From assembly GCA_003251535.1 (NCBI GenBank), contig QKFD01000100.1, positions 57,515-121,514 on the forward strand: DNA of 64,000 bases, in the 5' to 3' direction. Below, piece by piece: positions 46,448 through 54,797 of this stretch. The position numbers were made by a program, and so were the translations under genes. This DNA comes from Chromatiales bacterium (GTDB taxonomy: Bacteria > Pseudomonadota > Gammaproteobacteria > Thiohalomonadales > Thiohalomonadaceae). How positions within the stretch are numbered: position 1 is the first letter of the stretch; every line of letters begins with the position of its first letter. The notes under the pieces were generated by a model that worked only from the letters and a program-made list of their open reading frames with translations, made no database searches and was not told where the DNA came from.

Positions 46448-48784
46448 ATGGATGCTCATCGGATAGAGGCGCAGCCAACCCACATAGAGCGGCTTTGGCT
46501 GAGCGGGGTCCTTCACCGTCCAGGGGGGACCATCGGAATCTGTTTATTACTGGCACTGGCCCTCGCCAGTGGCGCCAGATTCCTAATTTTTGATACCAAT
46601 TATCGGGTGTTCTTTAGTCAGAGCAATCCGGAACTAAAGACGCTGGATGCGTTTGAAAAAAACTATACCCAGTCCGATAACGTTCTGATTGTGGTGCGCC
46701 CACCGCACGGCGAACTCTTCTCTCCAGAAGCCCTCTCCGTGGTTGAGGATTTAACAAAAAAGGCGTGGTCCATCCCCAACGCCATCCGTGTTGACTCCCT
46801 CACCAATTTCCAAGATACCTGGGCCGATGATGACACCCTGGTTGTCGAACCGCTGGTGCGCGATGCCGCGGATCTCACCCCTCAGATGCTACACACCAAG
46901 CGCGCCCGCGCCCTCGCTGAACCGCTGCTAAAAAATAGCCTCATCTCTGCTGATGCGACGACGACCGGCATCAACGTCACCATTCAGTATCCACTGCTCA
47001 GCACGGACGAGGTTCCGCAAACGGTGCACTATGCTCGCAAGCTAGTGGCCGATGCGCAAGCGCAGCACCCCGACTACCAGTTCGCACTCTCGGGTCTCAT
47101 CCTGCTCAACAACGCCTTTGCGGAGACCGGCGAAGGGGATATGGAGACGCTGGTGCCGGCGATGTATATGGTGTTGGCGCTGGCCGCGATGTTTATTGTG
47201 CGCAGCCTGGTGGCGGCCGTGGCCACCCTGGCCGTCATTGCCCTCTCAACGGTAGTGGCCATGGGGTGCGCGGGTTACCTTAACATTCCCTTGTCGCCTA
47301 TCGCGGCGGCAGCACCGACCATCATCCTCACCCTGGCGGTGGCCGACAGCTTGCATATCATCCTCTCCACCCTGACTCAGATGCGCGCCGGCATGACCAA
47401 GCGGGAGGCGTTGGCCCATGCCCTGCGCACCAACTTTGTGGCCGTGACCATCACCTCTGTCACCACCGCCATCGGTTTTCTCACACTGAATTTTGCAGAG
47501 TCGCCAGTGTTTTGGCATCTGGGCATCATCAGTGCAATTGGCATCGCGGCCGGTTGGCTCTTCTCTCTCACCCTGCTGCCGGCACTGTTGACGCTATTAC
47601 CGCTACGGGCGCGGGCAACGCCCTCCAGTTCAGAGCAAGCCGGCCACCGGCTAGGGCGTCTGGCTGAGGCGATGGTGAAGCACCGTCATGCCGTCATCAT
47701 CTCCGCCATCATTGCAACTTTAGCATTGGTCGGGTTGGCGCCCTCGATGCGCCTAGATGACAATTTTGTGAAATATTTTGATTACGATATCCCGTTCCGC
47801 TCCGACGTCGAATTTACCATGGCCCACCTGACCGGTACCTATCGGGTGGAGTTTTCTGTCCCCGCCGGTCATCTGGAGGGGGTCAACGACCCCACCTATC
47901 TCCAACATCTCGAAGATTTCACTCTATGGTTGCGCAAGCAGCCGGTGGTGCGGCACGTCTATAGCTACAGCGACATCATCAAGCGTGTGAATATGAATAT
48001 GCATGGTGATGATCCCCAGAGTTATACCGTGCCCACCGAGCAGCCCTTGGCCGCGCAATATCTGCTGCTCTATGAACTCTCCCTGCCTTACGGGCTGGGG
48101 CTGAACGATCGCATTGTGCTCGACCGTTCAGCCACGCGGGTGACCGTGACGCTGAATGACATCTCCATGGCCGATGTCCGCCGTTTCAATCAACTGGCGG
48201 CCCACTGGATGGCCACCCATTGGCCAGCGGGGATGATGGCGCAGCCGACCGGCGTGGCCGTCATGTTCTCCCATATCTCTCAGCGCAATATCGAGGGGAT
48301 GTTGGTGGGGAATGCCTTGGGGCTGCTGCTGATCTCCGTCCTCTTGATGTTCATGCTGCGTAGCGTGCGGTTAGGGGTGATCAGCGCCTTTACCAACATC
48401 GCCCCCATCGCCATGAGTTTTGGCGTCTGGGCCGCCATCTCCGGTGAGATCGGCATGGCCGCCGCTACGGTGGCCGCCGTCTCCCTCGGCATCATCGTTG
48501 ACGATACGGTCCACTTCCTGAATCGCTATCGCAATGAACTTCAGGCCGGCAAATCCAACAGTGAGGCCATCGTCGCTGCGGCTTCGACGGTGGGGCGCGC
48601 CGTCCTCACCATCTCCTTCATCATGATGGCGGGCTTCGTGGTGCTGGGGCTCTCCAGTTTTCGCGTCAATGTCCAGATGGGTCTGCTGACGGCTGTGGCA
48701 CTGGGTTTGGGCTCGCTCTTTACGCTGCTTGTGACCCCGGCACTGCTGGCAGTTGGCCATACCGCTAAGGAGCAAGCAGGATGA
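46448..48784 (+). CDS. MMPL/RND-superfamily transporter (HAE3-like)
   Basis: A 778-residue inner-membrane protein with two repeated halves: an N-terminal membrane helix, a periplasmic loop (about residues 45-230), five or six helices, a second loop (about 400-590) and again five or six helices. Proton-relay acidic residues sit in TLAVADSLHI and GIIVDDTVHFLNRYR, the latter a family signature. Such short RND proteins carry lipids, hopanoids or other hydrophobic compounds rather than drugs. The ATG was chosen for GGAAGGA upstream. It overlaps the LolA-like gene by four bases. Export of the isonitrile encoded downstream is possible but unproven. Confidence 0.9.
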   Translation: MDAHRIEAQPTHIERLWLSGVLHRPGGTIGICLLLALALASGARFLIFDTNYRVFFSQSNPELKTLDAFEKNYTQSDNVLIVVRPPHGELFSPEALSVVEDLTKKAWSIPNAIRVDSLTNFQDTWADDDTLVVEPLVRDAADLTPQMLHTKRARALAEPLLKNSLISADATTTGINVTIQYPLLSTDEVPQTVHYARKLVADAQAQHPDYQFALSGLILLNNAFAETGEGDMETLVPAMYMVLALAAMFIVRSLVAAVATLAVIALSTVVAMGCAGYLNIPLSPIAAAAPTIILTLAVADSLHIILSTLTQMRAGMTKREALAHALRTNFVAVTITSVTTAIGFLTLNFAESPVFWHLGIISAIGIAAGWLFSLTLLPALLTLLPLRARATPSSSEQAGHRLGRLAEAMVKHRHAVIISAIIATLALVGLAPSMRLDDNFVKYFDYDIPFRSDVEFTMAHLTGTYRVEFSVPAGHLEGVNDPTYLQHLEDFTLWLRKQPVVRHVYSYSDIIKRVNMNMHGDDPQSYTVPTEQPLAAQYLLLYELSLPYGLGLNDRIVLDRSATRVTVTLNDISMADVRRFNQLAAHWMATHWPAGMMAQPTGVAVMFSHISQRNIEGMLVGNALGLLLISVLLMFMLRSVRLGVISAFTNIAPIAMSFGVWAAISGEIGMAAATVAAVSLGIIVDDTVHFLNRYRNELQAGKSNSEAIVAAASTVGRAVLTISFIMMAGFVVLGLSSFRVNVQMGLLTAVALGLGSLFTLLVTPALLAVGHTAKEQAG

Positions 48785-49593
48785 GAGGGTGCACGACCAG
48801 ATGGGGAGGTCTCTATCTCCTCTTGATCGGCTGGAGTGGGGCGTGGGCGGCGACCACGCCACCGGCTGACCCAGTTGAATATGGCTATGAGATAGCGGCC
48901 AAGGAGGATCGCTCTGATCGTGGCTTTCAAAGCAGCGTGGTGGATATCACCATGGTGCTGCGTAACCAGGCGGGAGCAGCGTTTGAGCGGGAGATGCGCC
49001 TCTCTACTTTAGAGGTGCCGGACGAGCAGGTGGGCGACAAATCGGTGGTGGAGTTTTTGAGCCCACCCGATGTAGATGGTACCGCGCTACTCTCCCACGC
49101 CAAGATCAAAGAGGCAGATGATCAGTGGCTCTATATCCCCGCACTCAAACGGGTCAAGCGAATCGCCTCCAGTAACCGCTCAGGTCCCTTTGTGGGGAGT
49201 GAGTTTGCTTACGAAGACATCACCGCCGATGAGCTTAACAAGTATCACTACCGCTATCTCCGCCAGGCACCCTGCGATGAGCGCAACTGCCTCGTCATCC
49301 AACGCACTCCGGTCTATGACGATTCAGGCTATGCCTATCAAGAGGTGTGGATAGATGATCAAGACTACCAGCAGCGCCGGGTTGAGTATTTCGACCGGGC
49401 TTCGCAGCACGCTAAGACCCTCGTATTAGACCACTATCAACTCTTCGATGGCCGCTTTTGGCGGCCCATGCGGCTGCACATGGTCAATCACAAGAGTGGG
49501 AAAGAGACCGATCTGTTAATGCGCAACTACCAGTTCATGATCTCGCTCACCGATGGTGAGATGTCTCCCGCGGCCCTGAAGCGGTTGCGGTAA
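48781..49593 (+). CDS. LolA-like outer-membrane lipoprotein-sorting protein
   Basis: A 270-residue precursor with a signal peptide (about residues 1-23, cleavage AWA). It continues with a LolA/LolB-like half-barrel. Typical blocks are LSTLEVPDEQVGDKSVVEF (seen as VGDKSVVEFL), DDQWLYIPALKRVKRI, GPFVGSEFAYEDI and the final YQFMISLTDGEMSPAAL. Members of this group regularly sit beside MMPL-type transporters and are thought to carry the substrate across the periplasm. The ATGA overlap with the transporter gene supports joint action. Confidence 0.88.
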   Translation: MRGCTTRWGGLYLLLIGWSGAWAATTPPADPVEYGYEIAAKEDRSDRGFQSSVVDITMVLRNQAGAAFEREMRLSTLEVPDEQVGDKSVVEFLSPPDVDGTALLSHAKIKEADDQWLYIPALKRVKRIASSNRSGPFVGSEFAYEDITADELNKYHYRYLRQAPCDERNCLVIQRTPVYDDSGYAYQEVWIDDQDYQQRRVEYFDRASQHAKTLVLDHYQLFDGRFWRPMRLHMVNHKSGKETDLLMRNYQFMISLTDGEMSPAALKRLR

Positions 49594-49599
49594 GCCCAT

Positions 49600-50799
49600 T
49601 TGAGTCTTTGTTATCGCAGCTTATTTGCCCTCTTGGTCTATTGGGGGGGCAGCGGCACGCTGCTGGCTGATACCCAGAGCCTGACGCAGATCGCTGTGGA
49701 ACCGCGGTGGTACCTCTCTAGTGGGGAGTACCACCGCCAGTCGAGCATGGCGGATCTCTCGGTTGCCATTGAGCCCACCCTCGATTGGCAGGCCGCTGAC
49801 AGCGACGCCCAGATCCGTATGAGTGCGCTGCTGCGGCTGGGGAGCGGTGAACAGGATCGAGATCACGCCGATGTAGGCGAGCTTTATTGGCGCCGCTCTT
49901 GGTCATCGAGCCATCTGCTCCTGGGTATCAACAAGGTGTTTTGGGGGGTGGCGGAGTCGGTCCATCTGGTGGATATCGTCAACCAGGCGGACTTTAAAGA
50001 GGATATCGATGGTGAACAGAAGTTGGGGCAGCCGATGGCAATGTTCACCTTAGAGGATGACCAGGCCTCACTCTCCCTCTTCGCCCTGTTTGGCTTTCGA
50101 CCCCGGGCGTTTCCCGAGGAGCAGGGACGCTTTCGGGTGGTGGGCGACGCTCGGGTAGAGGATGACCCGGAATATGAGGCCAGCGGCTGGGAGCGTGATG
50201 TCGATTTTGCCGCCCGCTATAGCAGTTACCTTGGGCAGTGGGATTGGGCAGTATCGCTGTTTGATGGCACCTTCCGTGAACCACTGCTGGTGCCAACAGC
50301 GGATGGGGCGGTGTTGGTGCCGCGATATCAAGAGGTACGCCAAGGGGGCTTGGAGTTGCAGTACACCGAGGGGCCATTGTTGGGCAAATTGGAGGCGACC
50401 TACCGCGATATGGCCGGTCGGCAACGGGCTGCAATGGTGGGGGGGGCGGAGTACACCCTGTTTGGGGTAGGCGATAGTGCAGTGGATGTGGGGCTATTGG
50501 CTGAGTATGTGGTGGACAAACGCCCGCCTGAGTGGCCTCGGGCCGTCTTTCCCGAAGGGATCTTTTTAGGTGTTCGGGTGCTCGCCAATGATCCGGCAGA
50601 TACCACGGCGCTGCTCGGGATCATGAGGGATCCCGATAGTGATGAGCAGATGTGGTCGGTGGAGGCGAGCGCTCGATTGGCGAGCGATGTCACCCTGACC
50701 TTGGAGGGGCGGGGCTTTTCTGGGGTTGCCCGCGAGAGTCTGCTCTACGGCGTGCGGAGCGACGACTATCTCCAAGTGGGACTCAATTTTTTCTTCTAG
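49600..50799 (+). CDS. Probable outer-membrane beta-barrel protein of the export operon
   Basis: A 399-residue precursor with signal peptide (about 1-23) and a long series of alternating, aromatic-rich strands (for example LLLGINKVFWGVAES, WDWAVSLFDGT, GGLELQYTEG). It ends in YLQVGLNFFF, a terminal Phe as recognised by the Bam machinery. I do not recognise a named family beyond similarity in style to DUF1302-like barrels that accompany MMPL and LolA-like genes. The start is TTG six bases after the previous stop. Together with the two genes before it, it could form a path from inner to outer membrane. Confidence 0.72.
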   Translation: MSLCYRSLFALLVYWGGSGTLLADTQSLTQIAVEPRWYLSSGEYHRQSSMADLSVAIEPTLDWQAADSDAQIRMSALLRLGSGEQDRDHADVGELYWRRSWSSSHLLLGINKVFWGVAESVHLVDIVNQADFKEDIDGEQKLGQPMAMFTLEDDQASLSLFALFGFRPRAFPEEQGRFRVVGDARVEDDPEYEASGWERDVDFAARYSSYLGQWDWAVSLFDGTFREPLLVPTADGAVLVPRYQEVRQGGLELQYTEGPLLGKLEATYRDMAGRQRAAMVGGAEYTLFGVGDSAVDVGLLAEYVVDKRPPEWPRAVFPEGIFLGVRVLANDPADTTALLGIMRDPDSDEQMWSVEASARLASDVTLTLEGRGFSGVARESLLYGVRSDDYLQVGLNFFF

Positions 50800-51104
50800 C
50801 CTGATTTTCTCCCTGTGGGGCGGCAAGGGACCTCGCTCTCCTGCTGAAAGACACCCAACCCTGTTTGGGTTGAGCGCCTGACAGGGAGGATGACTGCTCA
50901 ATAGATATAGGCCGGTGACGTTGTTGGGGAGACGGACCGGCAGCCGAGAGAGGGAGTCCTCGGTTCATAACACGGGAGTAGTGACCACGCGGCTCACGAT
51001 GCCATTGATGGCAATTCTTCACCGAACGATTCGGAGTGCCCCCTGGATGGGGCGCGTGACGTCGTTGAACGTTCATGGAATTAAGTAACGTGAGGAGGAT
51101 GTCA
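50800..51104 (+). promoter_or_regulatory. 305-base leader/promoter region of the halogenase-isonitrile operon
   Basis: No gene is visible. ACCCAA/TTGGGT (50853-50870) may end the transport operon weakly. Then come CCGAG/CTCGG (50944-50963), the palindrome TGCCAT-N2-ATGGCA (51000-51013), CCGAA-N3-TTCGG (51022-51034) and GCCCC/GGGGC (51038-51053). Palindromes packed this close to the start suggest an operator or a structured leader for the biosynthetic operon. A promoter is expected here, but no clear -35/-10 pair could be fixed. Confidence 0.45.
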
Positions 51105-52784
51105 ATGGATTCGCAAGGAACTCAATGTGATGTATTGATTATCGGCCACTCTATGGCTGGCAGTACCTTGGCTCGGCATCTAAAGCTGCGCCACCCAGAG
51201 ATGAACATCGTCGTCGTCGATAAAAAGAGCGAATTTGGCCACTGGGTCGGCGAGTCGATGCTAGAGATCTTTTTCGATTACGCCTCGCGCGATCTCCAGA
51301 TGGGGCCCTATCTGGATAGCAATCACCTCTATAAACACGGTCTCCGTTTCTACTTCGACTCCCCGGAGAAAGATCTACCGGTGGCCGAGATGAGCGAGAT
51401 CGGCCGCACCTGGTACCACGGTATCCCGTCTCACCAGATTGATCGCAAGCAGTTTGACCAAGATATCCTGCGTCTCAATCTGGCGGCCGGTATCGACGTG
51501 CGTCTGGGGTGCAAGGTTACTGGTGTCGAACTGGATGCCGAGCAGGGGCACCGGGTGAGCACTGAACAGGGCGAGATCCGCTGTCGTTGGTTGGTCGATG
51601 CCGCGGGATTTAATACTCCTGTTGGCCATAAGCTCGACCTCATCAAGCCCTTGACGCACCACCCCGTCTCCTCGCGCTGGGGGCGTTTCGAGTCGGCCAA
51701 TGCCATCGACAAGTTGGGGGATGAGCGCTGGCGCGAAAGGGTGAACTTCACCAGCCGCTTTTTGGCCACCAACCACTTCATGTACCACGGCTACTGGATT
51801 TGGGTCATCCCTCTCTCGGAGGAGACCTTCAGTATCGGGGTGGTGTGGCGCCACGATATGGTCGAGCTGGATATCAAGGGGGAGGAGGATTTTCTTGCCT
51901 TCCTGAATCAGCACCGCGCCATGCGGGAGATCATCGGTGAACATGGCAAGCTGATCGACTATCACGGCCTCAAGAATATGGCACGGGTGGCGGATCAGTT
52001 CTTCTCCGCTGATCGCTGGTTCCTGGTGGGGATGTCCGCCGGTTTTATGGATCCCCTGCTCTCCTCCGGCTCGGCCATCATCGCTGATCAAAATCGCATG
52101 GTGGTGGATCTCATCGAGACCGACATGGCCGGCGATCGGCAAGCAATGGCCAACAAGGCGACCTGCTATAACGTCTATGCCCGTTGGTGGCTTGACTATT
52201 TTCTCCTCCATATCAGCAACAACTATCACGGTTCCTACGACCTCCACCGCCTACAGTTCGAACCGCTGCTGATGGACTACTTCGGCGTCGTCTTCCCCAC
52301 TTCGGTGGCCCAGCGTTGGGGTTACGACCCGCAGGTCGATTATGGCGACGGCATGGCCCTGAAGCAGCAGAAGCACGAAATGGTAGAGCAGAGTGCCCTG
52401 AAGCGCGTCCATCGCATGGCCCACGAGCTGGCGCAATTCCTCCAGGACCATGGCGGTGTTTTCAAACACAACGCCGGCCGCTTCTGGGATGTTGAGCTGC
52501 GTTCCGAACATATGCGGCACAGCGTCTCCCGCGGTAGGACGCTCTCCGATGAAGCCATTATGCAGGTGCAGAAGGAGATCGTCCGCGCCGCGGCCCACCA
52601 GGCCCTCACCCGCATGGCTGAGGCAACCGGTGAACCGCTGCCAGAGGAGGCGATGGCCAAGGCGGTAGAGCTGGTGACGGAACAGGGTAGCTCTTTGGCA
52701 CAAGCCGCGGCTACCGCACAGGAGTTGCTCTCCGGGGCACACCACACGGCCAAGCGTATGGCGTCGGCGGGTAGTTGGGCATAA
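51105..52784 (+). CDS. Flavin-dependent halogenase
   Basis: A 559-residue FAD protein. The N-terminal motif is IIGHSMAG, a GxGxxG variant with Ser in place of the second Gly. VGESMLEIFFDY follows. YKHGLRF holds Lys77, which aligns with the catalytic lysine of tryptophan and phenol halogenases (PrnA Lys79). WIWVIP at residues 231-236 is the halogenase WxWxIP signature that blocks monooxygenation. A C-terminal helical extension of about 130 residues goes beyond the core. The start was set at MDSQGT, six bases after GAGGAGG. It needs reduced flavin from a reductase not encoded nearby. Position and substrate of halogenation cannot be read; the isonitrile genes downstream suggest an aromatic amino-acid-derived substrate. 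Confidence 0.87.
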   Translation: MDSQGTQCDVLIIGHSMAGSTLARHLKLRHPEMNIVVVDKKSEFGHWVGESMLEIFFDYASRDLQMGPYLDSNHLYKHGLRFYFDSPEKDLPVAEMSEIGRTWYHGIPSHQIDRKQFDQDILRLNLAAGIDVRLGCKVTGVELDAEQGHRVSTEQGEIRCRWLVDAAGFNTPVGHKLDLIKPLTHHPVSSRWGRFESANAIDKLGDERWRERVNFTSRFLATNHFMYHGYWIWVIPLSEETFSIGVVWRHDMVELDIKGEEDFLAFLNQHRAMREIIGEHGKLIDYHGLKNMARVADQFFSADRWFLVGMSAGFMDPLLSSGSAIIADQNRMVVDLIETDMAGDRQAMANKATCYNVYARWWLDYFLLHISNNYHGSYDLHRLQFEPLLMDYFGVVFPTSVAQRWGYDPQVDYGDGMALKQQKHEMVEQSALKRVHRMAHELAQFLQDHGGVFKHNAGRFWDVELRSEHMRHSVSRGRTLSDEAIMQVQKEIVRAAAHQALTRMAEATGEPLPEEAMAKAVELVTEQGSSLAQAAATAQELLSGAHHTAKRMASAGSWA

Positions 52785-52868
52785 CGCTTGCCACTGATAG
52801 ATAACACAGATAGCGGCCGACCCAGCGGTCGCCTTACTACATAACCCTATCCAGGGAGGAGTCGGACA

Positions 52869-53855
52869 GTGCAACAATTAGCAGATCAGGCATGGAATAA
52901 CACGGCGGAGACGACTGAGATTGGCCACGCCGTAATGCGGGAGATCTTCCGGACGCGGCGTATGCTGCCCGGAGAGAGTGAGAAGGCGGAGCAGTTTGCG
53001 GAGGAGGCGGCCCCCCACCTGCCTAACATCATGGCAGCCATTGCCAAAGGGGAGCCGATCCACCTAGTGCTGCCGGCCTTCCCCGCCAAATCCCCCAATC
53101 GCGCCAAGACCCTCGGGCCAGTACCGGACCTGGGCGAAGACATTGCCTTTAAAAATCTGAACGACATGTGCGAGCGCATCAGCCGGGTCTATGACGGCGG
53201 CGCCAAGCTGACGGTCTGTTCCGATGGCCGTGTCTTTGCTGACGTGGTGCATATCCCCGATGACGATGTGACCACCTACAACCAGGAGCTGCGGGCCCGC
53301 TTCGGTGAGCGCTATCAGGGCACCATCGGCTTTTTTGATCTCGATGACGTCTACCCCTCCATGCCCGACTATGTGACCCTGCGGGAGGAGTTGATGGTCA
53401 ACTACGCCGAGCCGTTGCAGTCCTTGCGCCAGCGCTGCAAAAGCGAGGCCGAGGCGGGGGAGATGTACAAGGGGATCACCCGCTTCTTGGTGGAGGACTA
53501 TAGCGGTCTGCCTGAATTCCAGGGGCAGGCCAAAAATGCCATCCAGAACTATGCCCGCAAGGCGGCCTATCGCGTGATCCAGCGCAGTAACGCCTGGAGC
53601 CGTTTAGTGGCTGATCATCTGCCCGGGGTGATCCGCCTCTCCATCCATCCCCAGTTCCGCGTGTCGGCCAAGATTGGGGTCAATCTGGTCGGGGCTGAAG
53701 ATGTGTGGACCACTCCATGGCACTCGGTGGTGCTGAAGGTGGGGGATAAGTCAACGCTGGTGCCACGTTCCGAGGCGGAACGGCGCAATGCGATGCTGAT
53801 CTTCGAAAATGGTCGCCCGTTCTTCTATCAGCAGCGGGAGGCTGTCGCAAGCTAA
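52869..53855 (+). CDS. Isonitrile synthase (PvcA/IsnA/DIT1 family)
   Basis: A 328-residue protein of the PvcA/IsnA family, which turns the amino group of tyrosine or tryptophan into an isonitrile using ribulose 5-phosphate carbon. Family marks are CSDGRVFADVVHIPDDDV (starting at Cys117), GFFDLDDVYP, the C-terminal RLSIHPQ and a late TPWHSVVL block. The length is normal for stand-alone members. The start is GTG with GGAGGAG seven bases upstream. It lies 84 bases after the halogenase gene and before the Fe/2OG oxygenase gene, the classical partner. Tyrosine versus tryptophan cannot be decided by eye. Confidence 0.9.
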   Translation: MQQLADQAWNNTAETTEIGHAVMREIFRTRRMLPGESEKAEQFAEEAAPHLPNIMAAIAKGEPIHLVLPAFPAKSPNRAKTLGPVPDLGEDIAFKNLNDMCERISRVYDGGAKLTVCSDGRVFADVVHIPDDDVTTYNQELRARFGERYQGTIGFFDLDDVYPSMPDYVTLREELMVNYAEPLQSLRQRCKSEAEAGEMYKGITRFLVEDYSGLPEFQGQAKNAIQNYARKAAYRVIQRSNAWSRLVADHLPGVIRLSIHPQFRVSAKIGVNLVGAEDVWTTPWHSVVLKVGDKSTLVPRSEAERRNAMLIFENGRPFFYQQREAVAS

Positions 53856-53938
53856 GACCCTTCGTCTTGCCAGGAGGCGTGGAGGGCCACGTCGGGACGC
53901 TAGCTGCGTCAGCCAACCGAAGCGAGGAACGCAATGCA

Positions 53939-54742
53939 ATGTACCAGATGAACATGATTGCCCCCTTTGGGGTGGAGTTAATCAATGACCAACCAGGACG
54001 GCCCATTACCGATATCCCTGCCGCGGAACTAGATGCGCTGGTGGAACAGCACAAAATTGTGTTGTTACGCGGTTTTGAGTTGCTTGAGCCCCATGCGTTT
54101 AAGCAATTTGCATCGAGCTTTGGACCCATGCTGAGTTGGAAGGAGTTCGGGGAGATATTGGATCTGCGAGTCGAGGAGCGACCGGCCAATCATATCTTCT
54201 CCTCCGGACGGGTCGAGATGCACTGGGATGGCGCCTATGTGGATGTGGTGCCGCACTACAGCGTCTTTCAGTGCCTCCACTCAGCCAACGAGGATGGCGG
54301 TGGTGGTGAGACGCTCTTCTCCGATTGCGAGCGGCTACTGGAGGGGCTATCAGCGGAGGAGTTCAACCGTTGGCAACAGGTGGAGATCCAGTACAGCACG
54401 GCCAAGGCGGCCCACTATGGCGGGCATATCTCGGTCCCGCTGATCGGTGCACACCCGCTCAACGGCCAGAAGACTGTGCGCTTCATTGAACCGGAAAATG
54501 AAGACAACATGGAGGTCAATCCGGTGCACCTCAGGGTGCTGGGGCTGGATGGCAAGGCGGATGAGTCAGAGTTTCTCCGTGGGATCACTAAACGGATCTA
54601 TGACCCGGATGTGATGTATGCCCACGCCTGGCGAACCGGTGACTTTCTCCTCGCCGATAACCACGCCCTATTACATGGGCGGGCCAAGCTGCGGGGCAAC
54701 ACCTCGCGGCATGTGCAGCGGATCCAGGTGTTGAATCGGTAG
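53939..54742 (+). CDS. Fe(II)/2-oxoglutarate oxygenase (PvcB/IsnB type, TauD family)
   Basis: A 267-residue TauD/TfdA-fold oxygenase. The iron triad is His95-X-Asp97 (MHWDGAY) and His246 (ALLHGRAKL); an Arg in NTSRHVQR should bind 2-oxoglutarate. In PvcA-PvcB and IsnA-IsnB systems this enzyme oxidatively decarboxylates or desaturates the isonitrile acid to a vinyl isonitrile or acrylate. The start ATG at MYQMNM has GAGG upstream. It is the last gene of the operon; a perfect 16-base-pair inverted repeat follows 11 bases after the stop. Confidence 0.9.
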   Translation: MYQMNMIAPFGVELINDQPGRPITDIPAAELDALVEQHKIVLLRGFELLEPHAFKQFASSFGPMLSWKEFGEILDLRVEERPANHIFSSGRVEMHWDGAYVDVVPHYSVFQCLHSANEDGGGGETLFSDCERLLEGLSAEEFNRWQQVEIQYSTAKAAHYGGHISVPLIGAHPLNGQKTVRFIEPENEDNMEVNPVHLRVLGLDGKADESEFLRGITKRIYDPDVMYAHAWRTGDFLLADNHALLHGRAKLRGNTSRHVQRIQVLNR

Positions 54743-54753
54743 TTGATGGGGCG

Positions 54754-54789
54754 TTGCCGGTAGGTCGAGGTGACTCGACCTACCGGCAA
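54754..54789. terminator. Perfect 16-base-pair inverted repeat between converging genes
   Basis: Arms of 16 bases (each containing GGTAGGTCGAG or its complement) around a four-base loop lie between the oxygenase and hisC stops. No T-run is present on either strand. It is probably a bidirectional terminator; repeats of the GTAGGTCG type also occur as dispersed intergenic palindromes in gammaproteobacteria, so it may belong to a repeat family. Confidence 0.7.
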
Positions 54790-54797
54790 TCCGTTGA

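Noticed and set aside
49600..50799. Secreted enzyme instead of outer-membrane barrel
   Set aside because: Alternating aromatic strands over the whole length and the terminal Phe fit a barrel better; no catalytic motif was seen.
51375..52247. 290-codon minus-strand frame inside the halogenase gene
   Set aside because: Opposite a gene with catalytic motifs in order; no supporting features of its own.
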